Source of the DNA: Bacteroidales bacterium
GTDB taxonomy: Bacteria; Bacteroidota; Bacteroidia; Bacteroidales; F082
Assembly (NCBI GenBank): GCA_023229135.1
Contig: JALNZT010000008.1
Location: forward strand, 1 to 64,000
Reading direction: 5' to 3'
DNA: 64,000 bases
Position numbers and translations under genes: made by a program. The stretch's first letter is position 1. Each line of letters starts with the position of its first letter. Below the pieces are notes generated by a model. It was given only the letters and a program-made list of their open reading frames with translations. It ran no database searches and was not told the origin of the DNA. Shown here one piece after another: positions 18,085-26,687 of the stretch.

Positions 18085-18780
18085 ATGCAGAACACTTCAG
18101 ATAATTTACAAGAAAATGCCTTATTGGATTTCCTGCTCGAATATATTACACCTGAACGCAGAGCGAAGTTTGAGAAAGTTCTCGATAAGCGCACCCGGCA
18201 TATCACGCTCATCCTCGAAGATATTTTTCAGGCTCAAAATGCCAGCGCCGTGCTTAGGAGCTGCGACCTGACCGGCATACAGGATGTGCATATAGTCGAA
18301 AACCAATATGTTTACGACATCAATCCCGATGTGGTGGTGGGCAGCACCAAATGGCTCAACCTGTATAAGTATAACCAAAGTAGCTTCAATACCATAGAGG
18401 CTTATGACAGCCTTAAAGAAAAAGGTTACCGCATAATTGCTACCAGTCCGCACGAATCAGGTTATACTCCCGATGACCTGCCGCTGGATAAACCAATCGC
18501 CTTGGTTTTTGGCACTGAAAAAACCGGTCTATCCGATAAGGCCCTTTCAAATGCTGATGGTTTTATCAGGATTCCGATGGTAGGTTTCACAGAAAGCTAT
18601 AACATCAGTGTATCTGCGGCTTTGCTACTTTATACGCTAACAAACAGGCTGAGACAATCGGATTATCATTGGCAACTTAAACCACAGGAACGCAAGCAGT
18701 TGATGTTACAGTGGTGCAAGAATACCATCAAGCGTGTGGGGGTGCTGGAGCAGGAGTATTTCAAAAGGTTTGAGAGATGA
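18085..18780 (+). CDS. trmH: tRNA (guanosine-2'-O)-methyltransferase, SPOUT family
   Basis: This 231-residue SpoU/TrmH enzyme has the three family motifs: motif 1 NASAVLRSCDLTGIQ, motif 2 ALVFGTEKTGLSD and motif 3 IPMVGFTESYNISVSAALLLY, which together form the trefoil-knot SAM site. The C-terminal extension (KPQERKQLMLQWCKNTIKR) and overall length fit TrmH, which methylates G18 of tRNA, better than the rRNA enzyme RlmB. It starts 20 bp after the peptidase gene. Confidence 0.88.
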   Translation: MQNTSDNLQENALLDFLLEYITPERRAKFEKVLDKRTRHITLILEDIFQAQNASAVLRSCDLTGIQDVHIVENQYVYDINPDVVVGSTKWLNLYKYNQSSFNTIEAYDSLKEKGYRIIATSPHESGYTPDDLPLDKPIALVFGTEKTGLSDKALSNADGFIRIPMVGFTESYNISVSAALLLYTLTNRLRQSDYHWQLKPQERKQLMLQWCKNTIKRVGVLEQEYFKRFER

Positions 18781-19192
18781 AATGATTCAAAATTCAAGAT
18801 TCAATGATTCAAAGATTCAATGATTCAAAGATTCAAGACCTGCCTGCTGCCTGCCTGGCCGTCAGACAGGACCGTAGGAAGGCTGGTTTGAGGATTGGCC
18901 TCACTTTGAGAAATCAATTTAAAACTTTGAAATAATTATTTACATTACTGATATAGTGCATATATTAAAAATCTGTACCAGTTGACTAATAAAGCCATAT
19001 TGAGTTTTATATATTGTGTTTTTTAAACCAAGGTTTTAAAAAACCTTTGAGGTTTAGTTGAAAGTAAAGCCTTGTAAACACTGATCTTTGAACGTTAAGA
19101 AAGACTTCAAAGTATCGGTACGAATGCCATTATCAAAACAATCAGGACAAAAGCCCTTTTTATACCATTTCAATTAAGCTATTTGGTTATTA
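18781..19192. other. Intergenic region with short repeats and hairpins
   Basis: No gene is seen. At 18778-18838 a 16-bp unit (GATTCAATGATTCAAA) is repeated about two and a half times. At 18850-18870 CCTGCCTG and CAGACAGG form a hairpin. At 19025-19055 AAACC-A-AGGTTT and AAACCTT-TGA-GGTTT form a larger hairpin. The convergent genes trmH and murD flank the region, so these may serve as terminators, although none has a clear T-run. Confidence 0.6.
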
Positions 19193-20473
19193 TTATTTCT
19201 CAAATTCCTCAGCAAGCTGTTTAAAGCGCTTTCCACGTTGCTCGAAGTTTTCAAACTGGTCGTAGCTGGCAGCTGCGGGAGAAAGCAGGCAGGTGTTGCC
19301 GGCTTCGGCTTTTTCTTTTAGGTGGGTAAAAGCTTGCTCTAAGTTTTCGATAGGAATAAGTCGGCCGATGTAATTTTGCTGTTGAAGCATTTCAGCTATG
19401 CGGCGACCGGCTTTTCCGACATAAAATACGGTATCGACAGGTTTTACAAGCAGAAAACTAACGAGACTTTGGTAGTGAATGCCACGATCGAAGCCACCTA
19501 AGATCAGGAAATTAGTTTGCGGAATAGCTTCCAGGGCAGCTATCACGGCTTCGGGAATGGTAGCGATGCTGTCGTTATAAAAATGCAAACCACCTCTCCG
19601 ACCAAGATATTCCAAGCGATGAGGCAGAGATGTGAAGCTATCCAAAGCTGCCAAGCCTTCTTCTTTACTGACTCCAAAACAAGCAGTAGCCATCAGTGCA
19701 GCTTCAATATTAAGCCGGTTGTGGGCGCCAAGCAAAGTCATTGGAAGCGCGAAACTATCATCTTGCGGAAAATAAGAAATGTTTGCTTGTAATCCGTAAA
19801 CGTATTGATGCAGCGTATGATGTAACACGGCATAATCGCCCTTCCCGGCAAACCGGACAAGGTTGAGTTTGGCATTTCGATAGTCGATCAGTTCACCAAA
19901 ATAGTCGAGGTGTTCTTCAAAGATATTCAGCAAAACGCTGACGTGTGGGCTATGTCTGACAAATTGTAACTGATGCGCAGAAAGCTCAAAAACAACGATA
20001 CTTTTCGGTGTGATTTGGTCGATAATATCAAAAGAAGGGATACCCATGTTTCCGGTGAGCAAAGCTGGTAATCCACTATTGATAAGGATGTGATGGGTGA
20101 GCGAGGCGGTGGTGCTTTTGCCTTTTGTTCCGCTGATACCGATAATTTGCGCGTTAAAAGCCGAAAGAAAGAGATCAGTTTGTGAGCTGATTTGCAACTT
20201 TTCAGGAAGCGGAATTTCCAGTATAATTCCGGGAGATTTCAGAAGGAGATCAAAGTTTTCGAGCTGCTGCAAATAGTGTTCGCCGCCTAAAAAAGGGATT
20301 GTCGGATCTATGACAGCCAATGCTGTTGCACAGTTTGGGTTTTTGTCGGCTACAGCAACTTCTGCATCAGGAAGTTGATTTTTAATGAAACGCAAAGACG
20401 ACTTCCCTTCGCGGCCAAAGCCAGCGATTAAGATACGTTTGCCATGCAGTTGTTGGAGCAGTTGCTCAATCAT
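19193..20473 (-). CDS. murD: MurD-type ligase, probably UDP-MurNAc-L-Ala--L-Glu ligase (MurD2)
   Basis: This 426-residue Mur ligase adds glutamate to UDP-MurNAc-L-alanine in the cytoplasm. The ATP-binding loop GISGTKGKSTTAS is near residues 110-122; the central domain has FELSAHQLQF and NIFEEHLDYF, and the C-terminal domain HRLEYLGRRGGLHFYNDSIATIP. It is a little shorter than common MurD (about 440-450). The gene overlaps the upstream murL-like gene by 8 bp. By analogy with the MurD2-MurL pair of Xanthomonas, the substrate may be L-glutamate with later epimerisation; this specificity is inferred from context only. Confidence 0.85.
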   Translation of the reverse strand: MIEQLLQQLHGKRILIAGFGREGKSSLRFIKNQLPDAEVAVADKNPNCATALAVIDPTIPFLGGEHYLQQLENFDLLLKSPGIILEIPLPEKLQISSQTDLFLSAFNAQIIGISGTKGKSTTASLTHHILINSGLPALLTGNMGIPSFDIIDQITPKSIVVFELSAHQLQFVRHSPHVSVLLNIFEEHLDYFGELIDYRNAKLNLVRFAGKGDYAVLHHTLHQYVYGLQANISYFPQDDSFALPMTLLGAHNRLNIEAALMATACFGVSKEEGLAALDSFTSLPHRLEYLGRRGGLHFYNDSIATIPEAVIAALEAIPQTNFLILGGFDRGIHYQSLVSFLLVKPVDTVFYVGKAGRRIAEMLQQQNYIGRLIPIENLEQAFTHLKEKAEAGNTCLLSPAAASYDQFENFEQRGKRFKQLAEEFEK

Positions 20474-21845
20474 AAAGTGCTTGTTTTAAGGTTTGTGTAA
20501 AGCAGGCTGGCAAAAAATGGTCTGACTGCCATTCGCTTAGTAAGCTTTTAAATAGGGAGTCATTTATATTTTCCTGCTGCAACTGTGACTGAATATGTTT
20601 TAATAAAACAGGTAAATCTTCCGTTTTGCTTTGTAGCAAGAGTTCCAACAAAGCAGCCTTCACCTCAGAAATTGTACCCACGCATTCAAAAGGCTTCACC
20701 GCCGATTGTCCGCTAAGTTCGTTGAGTATGGTGATAAGCGCCAGATCAGCAAGCAGGTTTTTGTTGAAAAGTCCTTCCAGCTTGGGCTGCGCGATAAAAG
20801 GGGAAAGTATAATCCAGGTGAATAAACATTTAGGGCATTTTCCGCACCAGCTATCCGTTTTACTACCGACGTTACAACTCCTGAAAACAGGATGATAAGC
20901 CGTGAACTGACTAAAAAGTTTGGCGATCTGCAACTCGTTCAGCGGACGTAAAAAGCTGAAATATTTCATTTCTGGATGAATATATTGCGCCACATAATTC
21001 CTGAAATCCTGCTCAAAGTCGAGCGACTTGCTGTATTGGTGATTGATTTGCGTTCCGGGAACGGTAGGTTCGTTGGCGCTTGATTCATTGGAAAGAGCGA
21101 TATAGCGCAAACCCGCGCCAGCAGCCACCAACAGACTGACGAAAGCCAGCAAAGCAGAAAATGGCGTATGTCCGTTAAGGAATCCCTGTTCGTTAAGTTC
21201 CAGCAATAATGGGTCGAGCTTTCGGTTTACTACAGCGGTTTGCTCGCTCGAAAACCCGCCTATCAGCGCGCAATTGCTGCTGGCCGGCCGTGGGTTGATG
21301 ATAAAAGGGATGACTTCGTTTTGTCCGCGCAATAATTCCAGACTCACCACAGAATCTTTGCCGCCACCAACAGGGACAAGCACTTTAGGTGCGAGCGGAA
21401 AATCCATTTTGGAAAGTACTTTTTCAACTTTCGATTGAATTGATACAAAATCAGATTGAGAAGTTTGAATCTCATTCAGGTAGAAAAACTCGCCTAAGCC
21501 ATGGTAATAAAGCTTTTCCCAGAAGGCAATTTGCGTTGCGCTTAGCTTAAAAGGTTGAATGACAATCGTTGGTGAACAAGCAAGTTTCCAATAACTTACA
21601 AGCTCTATCATACCGATATGAAACACCAGGTTGTCCATCTGTGCAGGCGAAAGGGCTTCCCAATTGTAAAAACTGCGTGCAGGAATTTCCAGTTCGGGCT
21701 CAAAAATATATTTATCAGAGAGAGAAAACTTAAATTTCAGAAAAAGTGTGGCCTTTTCGATACGAAAAGTGTAACTTTGGTAAACGAAAAGGGGAAATCG
21801 TTCCCTGAGTTGAATAAATTTTGTTTGACTATCAAGGCTTTTCAA
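20466..21845 (-). CDS. murL: MurL-like UDP-MurNAc-L-Ala-L-Glu epimerase
   Basis: This 459-residue protein has a PP-loop-like ATP-binding motif VPVGGGKDSVVSLE (about 158-163 for GGGKDS) and a cysteine cluster CGKCPKCLFTW (about 330-338). The size, motif and overlap with a murD gene fit MurL, the ATP-dependent enzyme that converts the terminal L-Glu of UDP-MurNAc-L-Ala-L-Glu to D-Glu in the pathway known from Xanthomonas. This would replace glutamate racemase MurI. The gene is first in a two-gene minus-strand operon. The alternative reading is a general PP-loop protein (asparagine-synthase- or QueC-like), which the murD overlap makes less likely. Confidence 0.72.
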   Translation of the reverse strand: MKSLDSQTKFIQLRERFPLFVYQSYTFRIEKATLFLKFKFSLSDKYIFEPELEIPARSFYNWEALSPAQMDNLVFHIGMIELVSYWKLACSPTIVIQPFKLSATQIAFWEKLYYHGLGEFFYLNEIQTSQSDFVSIQSKVEKVLSKMDFPLAPKVLVPVGGGKDSVVSLELLRGQNEVIPFIINPRPASSNCALIGGFSSEQTAVVNRKLDPLLLELNEQGFLNGHTPFSALLAFVSLLVAAGAGLRYIALSNESSANEPTVPGTQINHQYSKSLDFEQDFRNYVAQYIHPEMKYFSFLRPLNELQIAKLFSQFTAYHPVFRSCNVGSKTDSWCGKCPKCLFTWIILSPFIAQPKLEGLFNKNLLADLALITILNELSGQSAVKPFECVGTISEVKAALLELLLQSKTEDLPVLLKHIQSQLQQENINDSLFKSLLSEWQSDHFLPACFTQTLKQALYD

Positions 21846-21927
21846 GCTGTGGTATATTTTTTGATTAAGTTTGTAAAGTTAGCCTTTTGCATAAAAAGAA
21901 GGCAAAACAAACAAAAAAACTAATACA

Positions 21928-22518
21928 ATGAACATCAATAAGCTACTTCACATCCAATCTAACACCCTGACAGCGACAAAAGGCAAGGTGCTGCTTTCCG
22001 AGCCCTTGATGGCCGATTTTTATTTTGGCCGGTCGGTAGTGCTACTTGTTGAGCACGAAGAAACTGAGGGCTCTTTTGGTTTGATAATGAACAAGAAAAT
22101 CGATAAGAGCCTGAATGAAATCGTAAAAGATTTCCCGCTGTTTGAGGCACCGGTTTTTCTAGGCGGACCGGTACAAACCAATCAGTTATTTTATTTGCAT
22201 ACGCTGGGCGATTTGATTCCCAACAGCTTGCAGGTGATGAATGGGCTATATTGGGGCGGTGATATGGAGGTGTTGCAGTCGATGATTGAAACGGGCGTGA
22301 TCAATAATTCACAGGTTCGGTTTTTTCTGGGTTATGCGGGCTGGGAAACCAAACAGCTTACGAATGAGCTAAAACGCAATTCATGGCTGGTTTCTGATGC
22401 GAGTGTAAGCGCACTTTTTCGCACGAAGTCGCAATTTATGTGGCGCCATTTCGTCAGGCGGATGGGCACCAATTACGAGAAATGGCTGAAGTTGCCGGAG
22501 AATTATAGTTTAAATTAA
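21928..22518 (+). CDS. YqgE/AlgH family protein
   Basis: This 196-residue cytoplasmic protein has the family hallmarks: KGKVLLSEPLMADFYFGRSVVLLVEHEETEGSFGLIMNK at the start, FLGGPVQTNQLFYLH in the middle, and RFFLGYAGWETKQLTNELKRNSWLV towards the end. The function of the family (DUF179) is unsettled, though AlgH was once linked to alginate control in Pseudomonas. It is divergent from murL, with a TAAGTTTG promoter-like element at 21868-21875. It marks the right border of the housekeeping block. Confidence 0.9.
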   Translation: MNINKLLHIQSNTLTATKGKVLLSEPLMADFYFGRSVVLLVEHEETEGSFGLIMNKKIDKSLNEIVKDFPLFEAPVFLGGPVQTNQLFYLHTLGDLIPNSLQVMNGLYWGGDMEVLQSMIETGVINNSQVRFFLGYAGWETKQLTNELKRNSWLVSDASVSALFRTKSQFMWRHFVRRMGTNYEKWLKLPENYSLN

Positions 22519-23301
22519 TTTTGGGAGCACCGAATCCGTTTGCCGTCTGGAATGGAGGAAATTCATAAATTTCCTATATGTACGTTTTTTTACTGTAATT
22601 AATGTGGATGTCTAAGACGAAAATCAGTACTTCAGTGGTGATTTGTATTTTAATTAGCTAATTTCGTTGTTGAAACGGCTTTATGAATAGAGCCTGTGGA
22701 GGTGAAGACTGATTTAAGGGATGTTACAGGTGTTTTGTTCAAAACAGCAATCAAGCTTAAAGTGCTTTCTGTGTACGACTTACTGAAAGCCGATGGGACT
22801 GAGAAGGCGAAAGCGTAAGGGGTATGAGTTACAAATTGTCATTAAGTAAGTCCTTATTGTTATTTTGCAACTCATAATAGTCGTTGAGCAAGTCGTAATA
22901 CACGATTTTGTGTCTCGAACTGGGATTCGGCAAGCCGTAAAAAACTATTGTAACCCCAACAAGACAGTCAACAGCTCCTAAAGAGTATTTTTGTGGTAGC
23001 TGCTTTTATTTGTGCGTAAAAGGAATCCACGCGACCATAAAGGGAGCTTTTTTGATCGTAAGAGGTAATTCGAGCGTTCTAAATGGGAATGTTCCAAAAT
23101 TGGGAAGGATTTGTGAGGCTGACGGAAAGGATTAAGTGATTGATCACCGCGGTGGAAAAAATAGGTACGGCTAGCGTTAACACCACCATGATGCAAGAGA
23201 CGTGAGTCCATTCGCCCCAACTGCATGAAAAATATAAATATTGATTACAAACAGACCTGACAAAACGCTATATGTTACCTGCCATATAAAAAAACATAAA
23301 A
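22519..23301. other. Gene-poor stretch with coding remnants
   Basis: No intact gene is seen. Two short stretches look like decayed coding DNA. On the plus strand about 22686-22819 reads as a peptide ending LKVLSVYDLLKADGTEKAKA. On the minus strand about 22829-23010 reads as a C-terminus containing GVTIVFYGLPNPSSRHKI and ending LLNDNL. Neither has a start codon or a family I can name. A minus-strand frame at 22978-23226 overlaps the second remnant and looks non-coding. Confidence 0.4.
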
Positions 23302-23566
23302 ATGGAATACAAATACGACATAACATTATCTTTCGCTGGAGAAGATAGATAATACGTTGAAAAAGTTGCAGAGCTACTAAAGCATAATGATGTAAAGGTA
23401 TTTTATGACAAATTTGAAGAAACTGAACTTTGGGGGAAAGACTTGGGAATTAATAACAGATTTTGGAATTCAAGGAGTAGCAATGGGTGTTACGATTACT
23501 AATTTAACAAAAGAATATAGATATTATAGCGAACCGTATTTTGTACCGAACGTGAGCAGCAATTAA
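23302..23566 (+). pseudogene. Remnant of a TIR-domain protein
   Basis: From the ATG at 23302 the frame reads MEYKYDITLSFAGEDR, then TAA at 23350-23352 where family members have Glu, then YVEKVAELLKHNDVKVFYDK and FEETELWGKDLG. This is the N-terminal 50 residues of a TIR domain (DISLSFAGEDR...VFYDxFE...LWGKDL). After about 23450 homology ends, and another frame continues to a stop at 23564-23566. The stop, the loss of at least two thirds of the domain and the junction mark a dead gene. TIR proteins often act as NAD-degrading immune effectors in bacteria. Confidence 0.72.
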
Positions 23567-23651
23567 AACAAAAGCAGAGACAAAACTATGAATGTATAAG
23601 CTGTAGCATTCTCAAAATTAACCAACTCATAACTAAACAAAATTGGAAAAT

Positions 23652-23828
23652 ATGAATAACGAAAAAAAAATAGTCTTAGGTTCAGCCTTTGGTGCTGCAA
23701 TCGGAAGTGTAATAGGTGTTTTGACAGACAATTTAGCCCTATGTATTAGTCTTGGAGTTTCATTTGGAGTTTTAGTTGGAATCATTCTAACTAAAAATCA
23801 GAAAAAAGGTAATAGCGATAATAACTGA
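23652..23828 (+). CDS. Small glycine-zipper membrane protein
   Basis: This 58-residue peptide starts MNNEKKIVLGSAFGAAIGS and has two hydrophobic segments full of glycine at four-residue spacing (about 8-24 and 29-48), then a short charged tail NQKKGNSDNN. Such glycine-zipper proteins are frequent as single small genes in Bacteroidota accessory DNA; the function is unknown. A TTG nine bases earlier is a less likely start. It stands between the TIR remnant and the copper ATPase cassette. Confidence 0.55.
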   Translation: MNNEKKIVLGSAFGAAIGSVIGVLTDNLALCISLGVSFGVLVGIILTKNQKKGNSDNN

Positions 23829-24179
23829 TTATTTGAAAATAGTTAGGAATATTAGTTAAACTGAAAAACCATTCTGACTGCAATTGTCGAAACTGAAAAT
23901 GAGGATTTTTGGATTGATTAATAGTAAGTGTAAAAATGAAAGCAGTTGAAAAAAATGTTTGACAAAAATTGAGTTATACCAAAACTTGAAAATTAAGTTT
24001 GAAACTTAAAAAAACTGCTAACAATGTATATAAAAAATAGGCGAATTAGTAGTAAAACCAATGCTTTTGGCTCGTATCAAGCTTTGTACTTAACTGAAAG
24101 TTTCGTGCTTCGAGATCGCCTATGTTTCCTATCCCAGACCGTTAGCGGTTATGCCAACTATCATAATTAACAATAAACA
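23829..24179. repeat. Inverted-repeat cassette boundary upstream of copB
   Basis: No gene is seen. The element at 24015-24158 is an imperfect large palindrome: GCTAAC (24017-24022) pairs with GTTAGC (24141-24146), and ATAGGCGA (24037-24044) with TCGCCTAT (24116-24123). It ends in GCCAAC. A related element with the same left-end pattern lies after copB. The layout recalls attC-like recombination sites of gene cassettes, though the core sites do not match the integron consensus. The copB start is 22 bp downstream. Confidence 0.6.
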
Positions 24180-26195
24180 ATGACAAAAAAAATGGAAAAA
24201 TATTCTTCACACGAGCATCAAGAACATGACGAACATTCCAATCATGAAGAACACCATAACCATGCAGAACATGTTTCCGATTATCGAAAACGGTTTATAA
24301 TCTCTTCGATAGTTTCTATTCCTGTGCTTGCTCTATCACCCATGATACAGCAATGGTTAAGATTTGAATTAGCATTTGCAGGAGACAAATATGTTTTAGC
24401 CATTCTTTCCACTTTCATTTTCATTTATGGCGGTCATCCTTTTTTAAAAGGATTATATGATGAAGTAAAAGACAATGCTATTGGTATGATGACGCTGATT
24501 GGTGTAGCAATTACCGCGGCTTGGGCATATAGCGTAGCCGTCACTTTCGGCTTGGAAGGAATGGACTTTTATTGGGAAGTAGTAACCCTGATAGACGTCA
24601 TGCTCATTGGTCATTACTTTGAGATGAAATCGGTCATGGGGGCTTCCCGTTCGTTGGAATTACTTGTCAAAATGATGCCTTCAACTGCTCACCATATTAA
24701 GGATGGACATGTTCACGACATACCGGTCAGCGAATTAAAAATTGGAGATATGGTAATGGTGAGGCCGGGCGAAAAGGTTCCTGTGGACGGAGTTGTAACT
24801 GAAGGTGAGAGTTATGTGGATGAGAGTATGCTCACTGGCGAGAGTAAGCCCGTAAAAAAAGAAAAAGACAGCAATGTAATTGGTGGGGCAGTAAATAACA
24901 ATGGGTCTCTGACAATTAAAGTAGTCAGCACAGGCAAAGACAGCTATTTGAATAAGGTAGTAAAACTCGTTGAAGATGCACAAAAAATAAAATCTAAGAC
25001 ACAAAATTTTGCTGACCGTGCCGCAAAGATTCTAACTTTTGTTGCCCTGGGTGGTGGGGTAACAACTATTGCTGTTTGGCTTCTGTTAGGTTTTCCATTT
25101 GTGTTTGCATTGGAAAGAATGGTTACCGTAATGGTTATTTCGTGTCCTCACGCTTTGGGGTTAGCCGTACCTTTAGTGGTAGCTATTTCAACTTCTATTT
25201 CTGCTCAAAAAGGTTTACTTATTCGTAACAGGACAGCTTTTGAAAATGCACGCTTAATTACAATCATCATTTTCGACAAGACAGGAACACTGACAAAAGG
25301 TTCACATGAATTACAGGAAGTGAAAGTATTGCGTCAAGAATTTGATGACAAAGAATTGCTTCGTTTGGCAGCGGGCATTGAACAGCATTCGGAACATTAT
25401 ATCGCAGCAGGATTATTAAAAAAAATAAGAGAATTAAAAATTGAAATTCCAAAATCAAAAAACTTTAATTACCTGCCAGGAATGGGATTGGAAGGGAGTG
25501 TGGAAGGAAAAGAAATAAAAGTAGTAGGGCCGAATTACCTGAAAGAACATAATATCAGCCTTGCGAAAGCTACAGATGATTTCATTGGAACATTAGTCTA
25601 TATATTGATAGACAATGAAATAGCTGGGTATTTCACTTTCTCTGACCAAATAAGAGAAAGTTCTTTTGAAGCCATTCAAATACTTAATGAAGCGGGAATT
25701 AAAAATTTACTACTCACAGGGGACAATGAAAGGGTCGCAAAGAAAGTAAGTGATGAATTAAAAATGGACGGCTTTTTAGCCAATGTATTGCCTCATCATA
25801 AATTGGAGAAAGTAAAAGAACTTCAGGAAAAAGGAGAATATGTTGCCATGACAGGTGATGGGGTAAATGATGCACCTGCCCTTGCGCAAGCGGATGTTGG
25901 CATTGCTGTTGGTTCAGGAACTGATGTAGCAGCAGAAACAGCAGATATTATTTTAGTAAATTCTGACCCGAAAGACATCGCTAACCTGATATTGTTTGGT
26001 AAAGCTACTTACAACAAAATGATACAAAACCTTTGGTGGGCAGCAGGATACAATATTCTCGCAATTCCTTTAGCGGCAGGTATATTATATAAATGGGATT
26101 TTATATTAAGTCCAGCAATTGGAGCTGTGTTGATGAGTTTAAGCACCATTGTGGTTGCACTAAATGCCCAGCTATTAAAAAGACGGTTGACTTGA
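24180..26195 (+). CDS. copB: Copper-exporting P1B-type ATPase (CPH type)
   Basis: This 671-residue heavy-metal ATPase has a His-rich N-terminal tail (HEHQEHDEHSNHEEHHNHAEH) in place of a CxxC metal-binding domain. Further motifs are TGESKPVKKE in the actuator domain, the transport-site motif Cys322-Pro-His in helix 6, the phosphorylated Asp366 in DKTGTLTKG, and GDGVNDAPALAQADVGIA. CPH plus a His-rich tail marks the P1B-3 (CopB) group, which exports Cu(II)/Cu(I) or Ag(I) from the cytoplasm. A second ATG lies four codons in. No copper regulator or CopZ is adjacent. Inverted-repeat elements flank the gene on both sides, suggesting acquisition as a unit. Confidence 0.9.
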   Translation: MTKKMEKYSSHEHQEHDEHSNHEEHHNHAEHVSDYRKRFIISSIVSIPVLALSPMIQQWLRFELAFAGDKYVLAILSTFIFIYGGHPFLKGLYDEVKDNAIGMMTLIGVAITAAWAYSVAVTFGLEGMDFYWEVVTLIDVMLIGHYFEMKSVMGASRSLELLVKMMPSTAHHIKDGHVHDIPVSELKIGDMVMVRPGEKVPVDGVVTEGESYVDESMLTGESKPVKKEKDSNVIGGAVNNNGSLTIKVVSTGKDSYLNKVVKLVEDAQKIKSKTQNFADRAAKILTFVALGGGVTTIAVWLLLGFPFVFALERMVTVMVISCPHALGLAVPLVVAISTSISAQKGLLIRNRTAFENARLITIIIFDKTGTLTKGSHELQEVKVLRQEFDDKELLRLAAGIEQHSEHYIAAGLLKKIRELKIEIPKSKNFNYLPGMGLEGSVEGKEIKVVGPNYLKEHNISLAKATDDFIGTLVYILIDNEIAGYFTFSDQIRESSFEAIQILNEAGIKNLLLTGDNERVAKKVSDELKMDGFLANVLPHHKLEKVKELQEKGEYVAMTGDGVNDAPALAQADVGIAVGSGTDVAAETADIILVNSDPKDIANLILFGKATYNKMIQNLWWAAGYNILAIPLAAGILYKWDFILSPAIGAVLMSLSTIVVALNAQLLKRRLT

Positions 26196-26687
26196 CAGAT
26201 TTTAATCTAAATGGACAAAAAGAGAAAAAAGCACGAACCGTTAACATAGTATAAGCGTAATATGGGCTAACATGCTAAATTTAAACAAATTGAATATTAA
26301 CAAACCTCTCTATAAATTGAAAGTGAAGTACTTCTAAGACCTGCACTACGCTTATACTTGACCCTTATCTGCAAGCCAACATAACAATCCCGCTCGGTTC
26401 TATTTTTGATGTTTTGAAACTATTTATACCCGTTAGGTTTGATTTGCGAAATATTCATTATATTTATACCCGTAAAGGTATAGAAATATGACGAAAATAG
26501 CTTCAATATAGTAGTCTATTTCAAGAGGTTCGAACCGATGTAGATGCGCTAAAATGAACGCTCTCGCAAAACAATGATTTTCATGATTTATTCATAAAAC
26601 GCTAAAAAATAACGTTTTAAATTTAAACTTTTTTTATGAATAATGCAGGTTTACTGCAAAACTTGCTGTACCCAAAAAAAAGATGTT
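26196..26687. repeat. Inverted-repeat cassette boundary downstream of copB, plus direct repeats
   Basis: No gene is seen. AGTATAAGCGT (26248-26258) and ACGCTTATACT (26348-26358) are a perfect 11-bp inverted repeat; the element starts with GTTAACA at 26240 and ends in GCCAAC at 26375-26380, like the element upstream of copB. Further on, TATTTATACCCGT occurs twice as a direct repeat (26421-26433 and 26461-26473); the second copy forms ATACC-GGTAT. These lie about 220 bp before the next gene and may be binding sites. Confidence 0.6.

Noticed and set aside
22978..23226. Minus-strand frame of 82 codons in the gene-poor stretch
   Set aside because: Composition rich in Ser/Arg/His with no family; a neighbouring frame reads more like real protein.
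24015..24158. Canonical integron attC site
   Set aside because: Size and palindromic layout fit, but the core sites do not match GTTRRRY/RYYYAAC and no integrase is in the window; kept as attC-like only.
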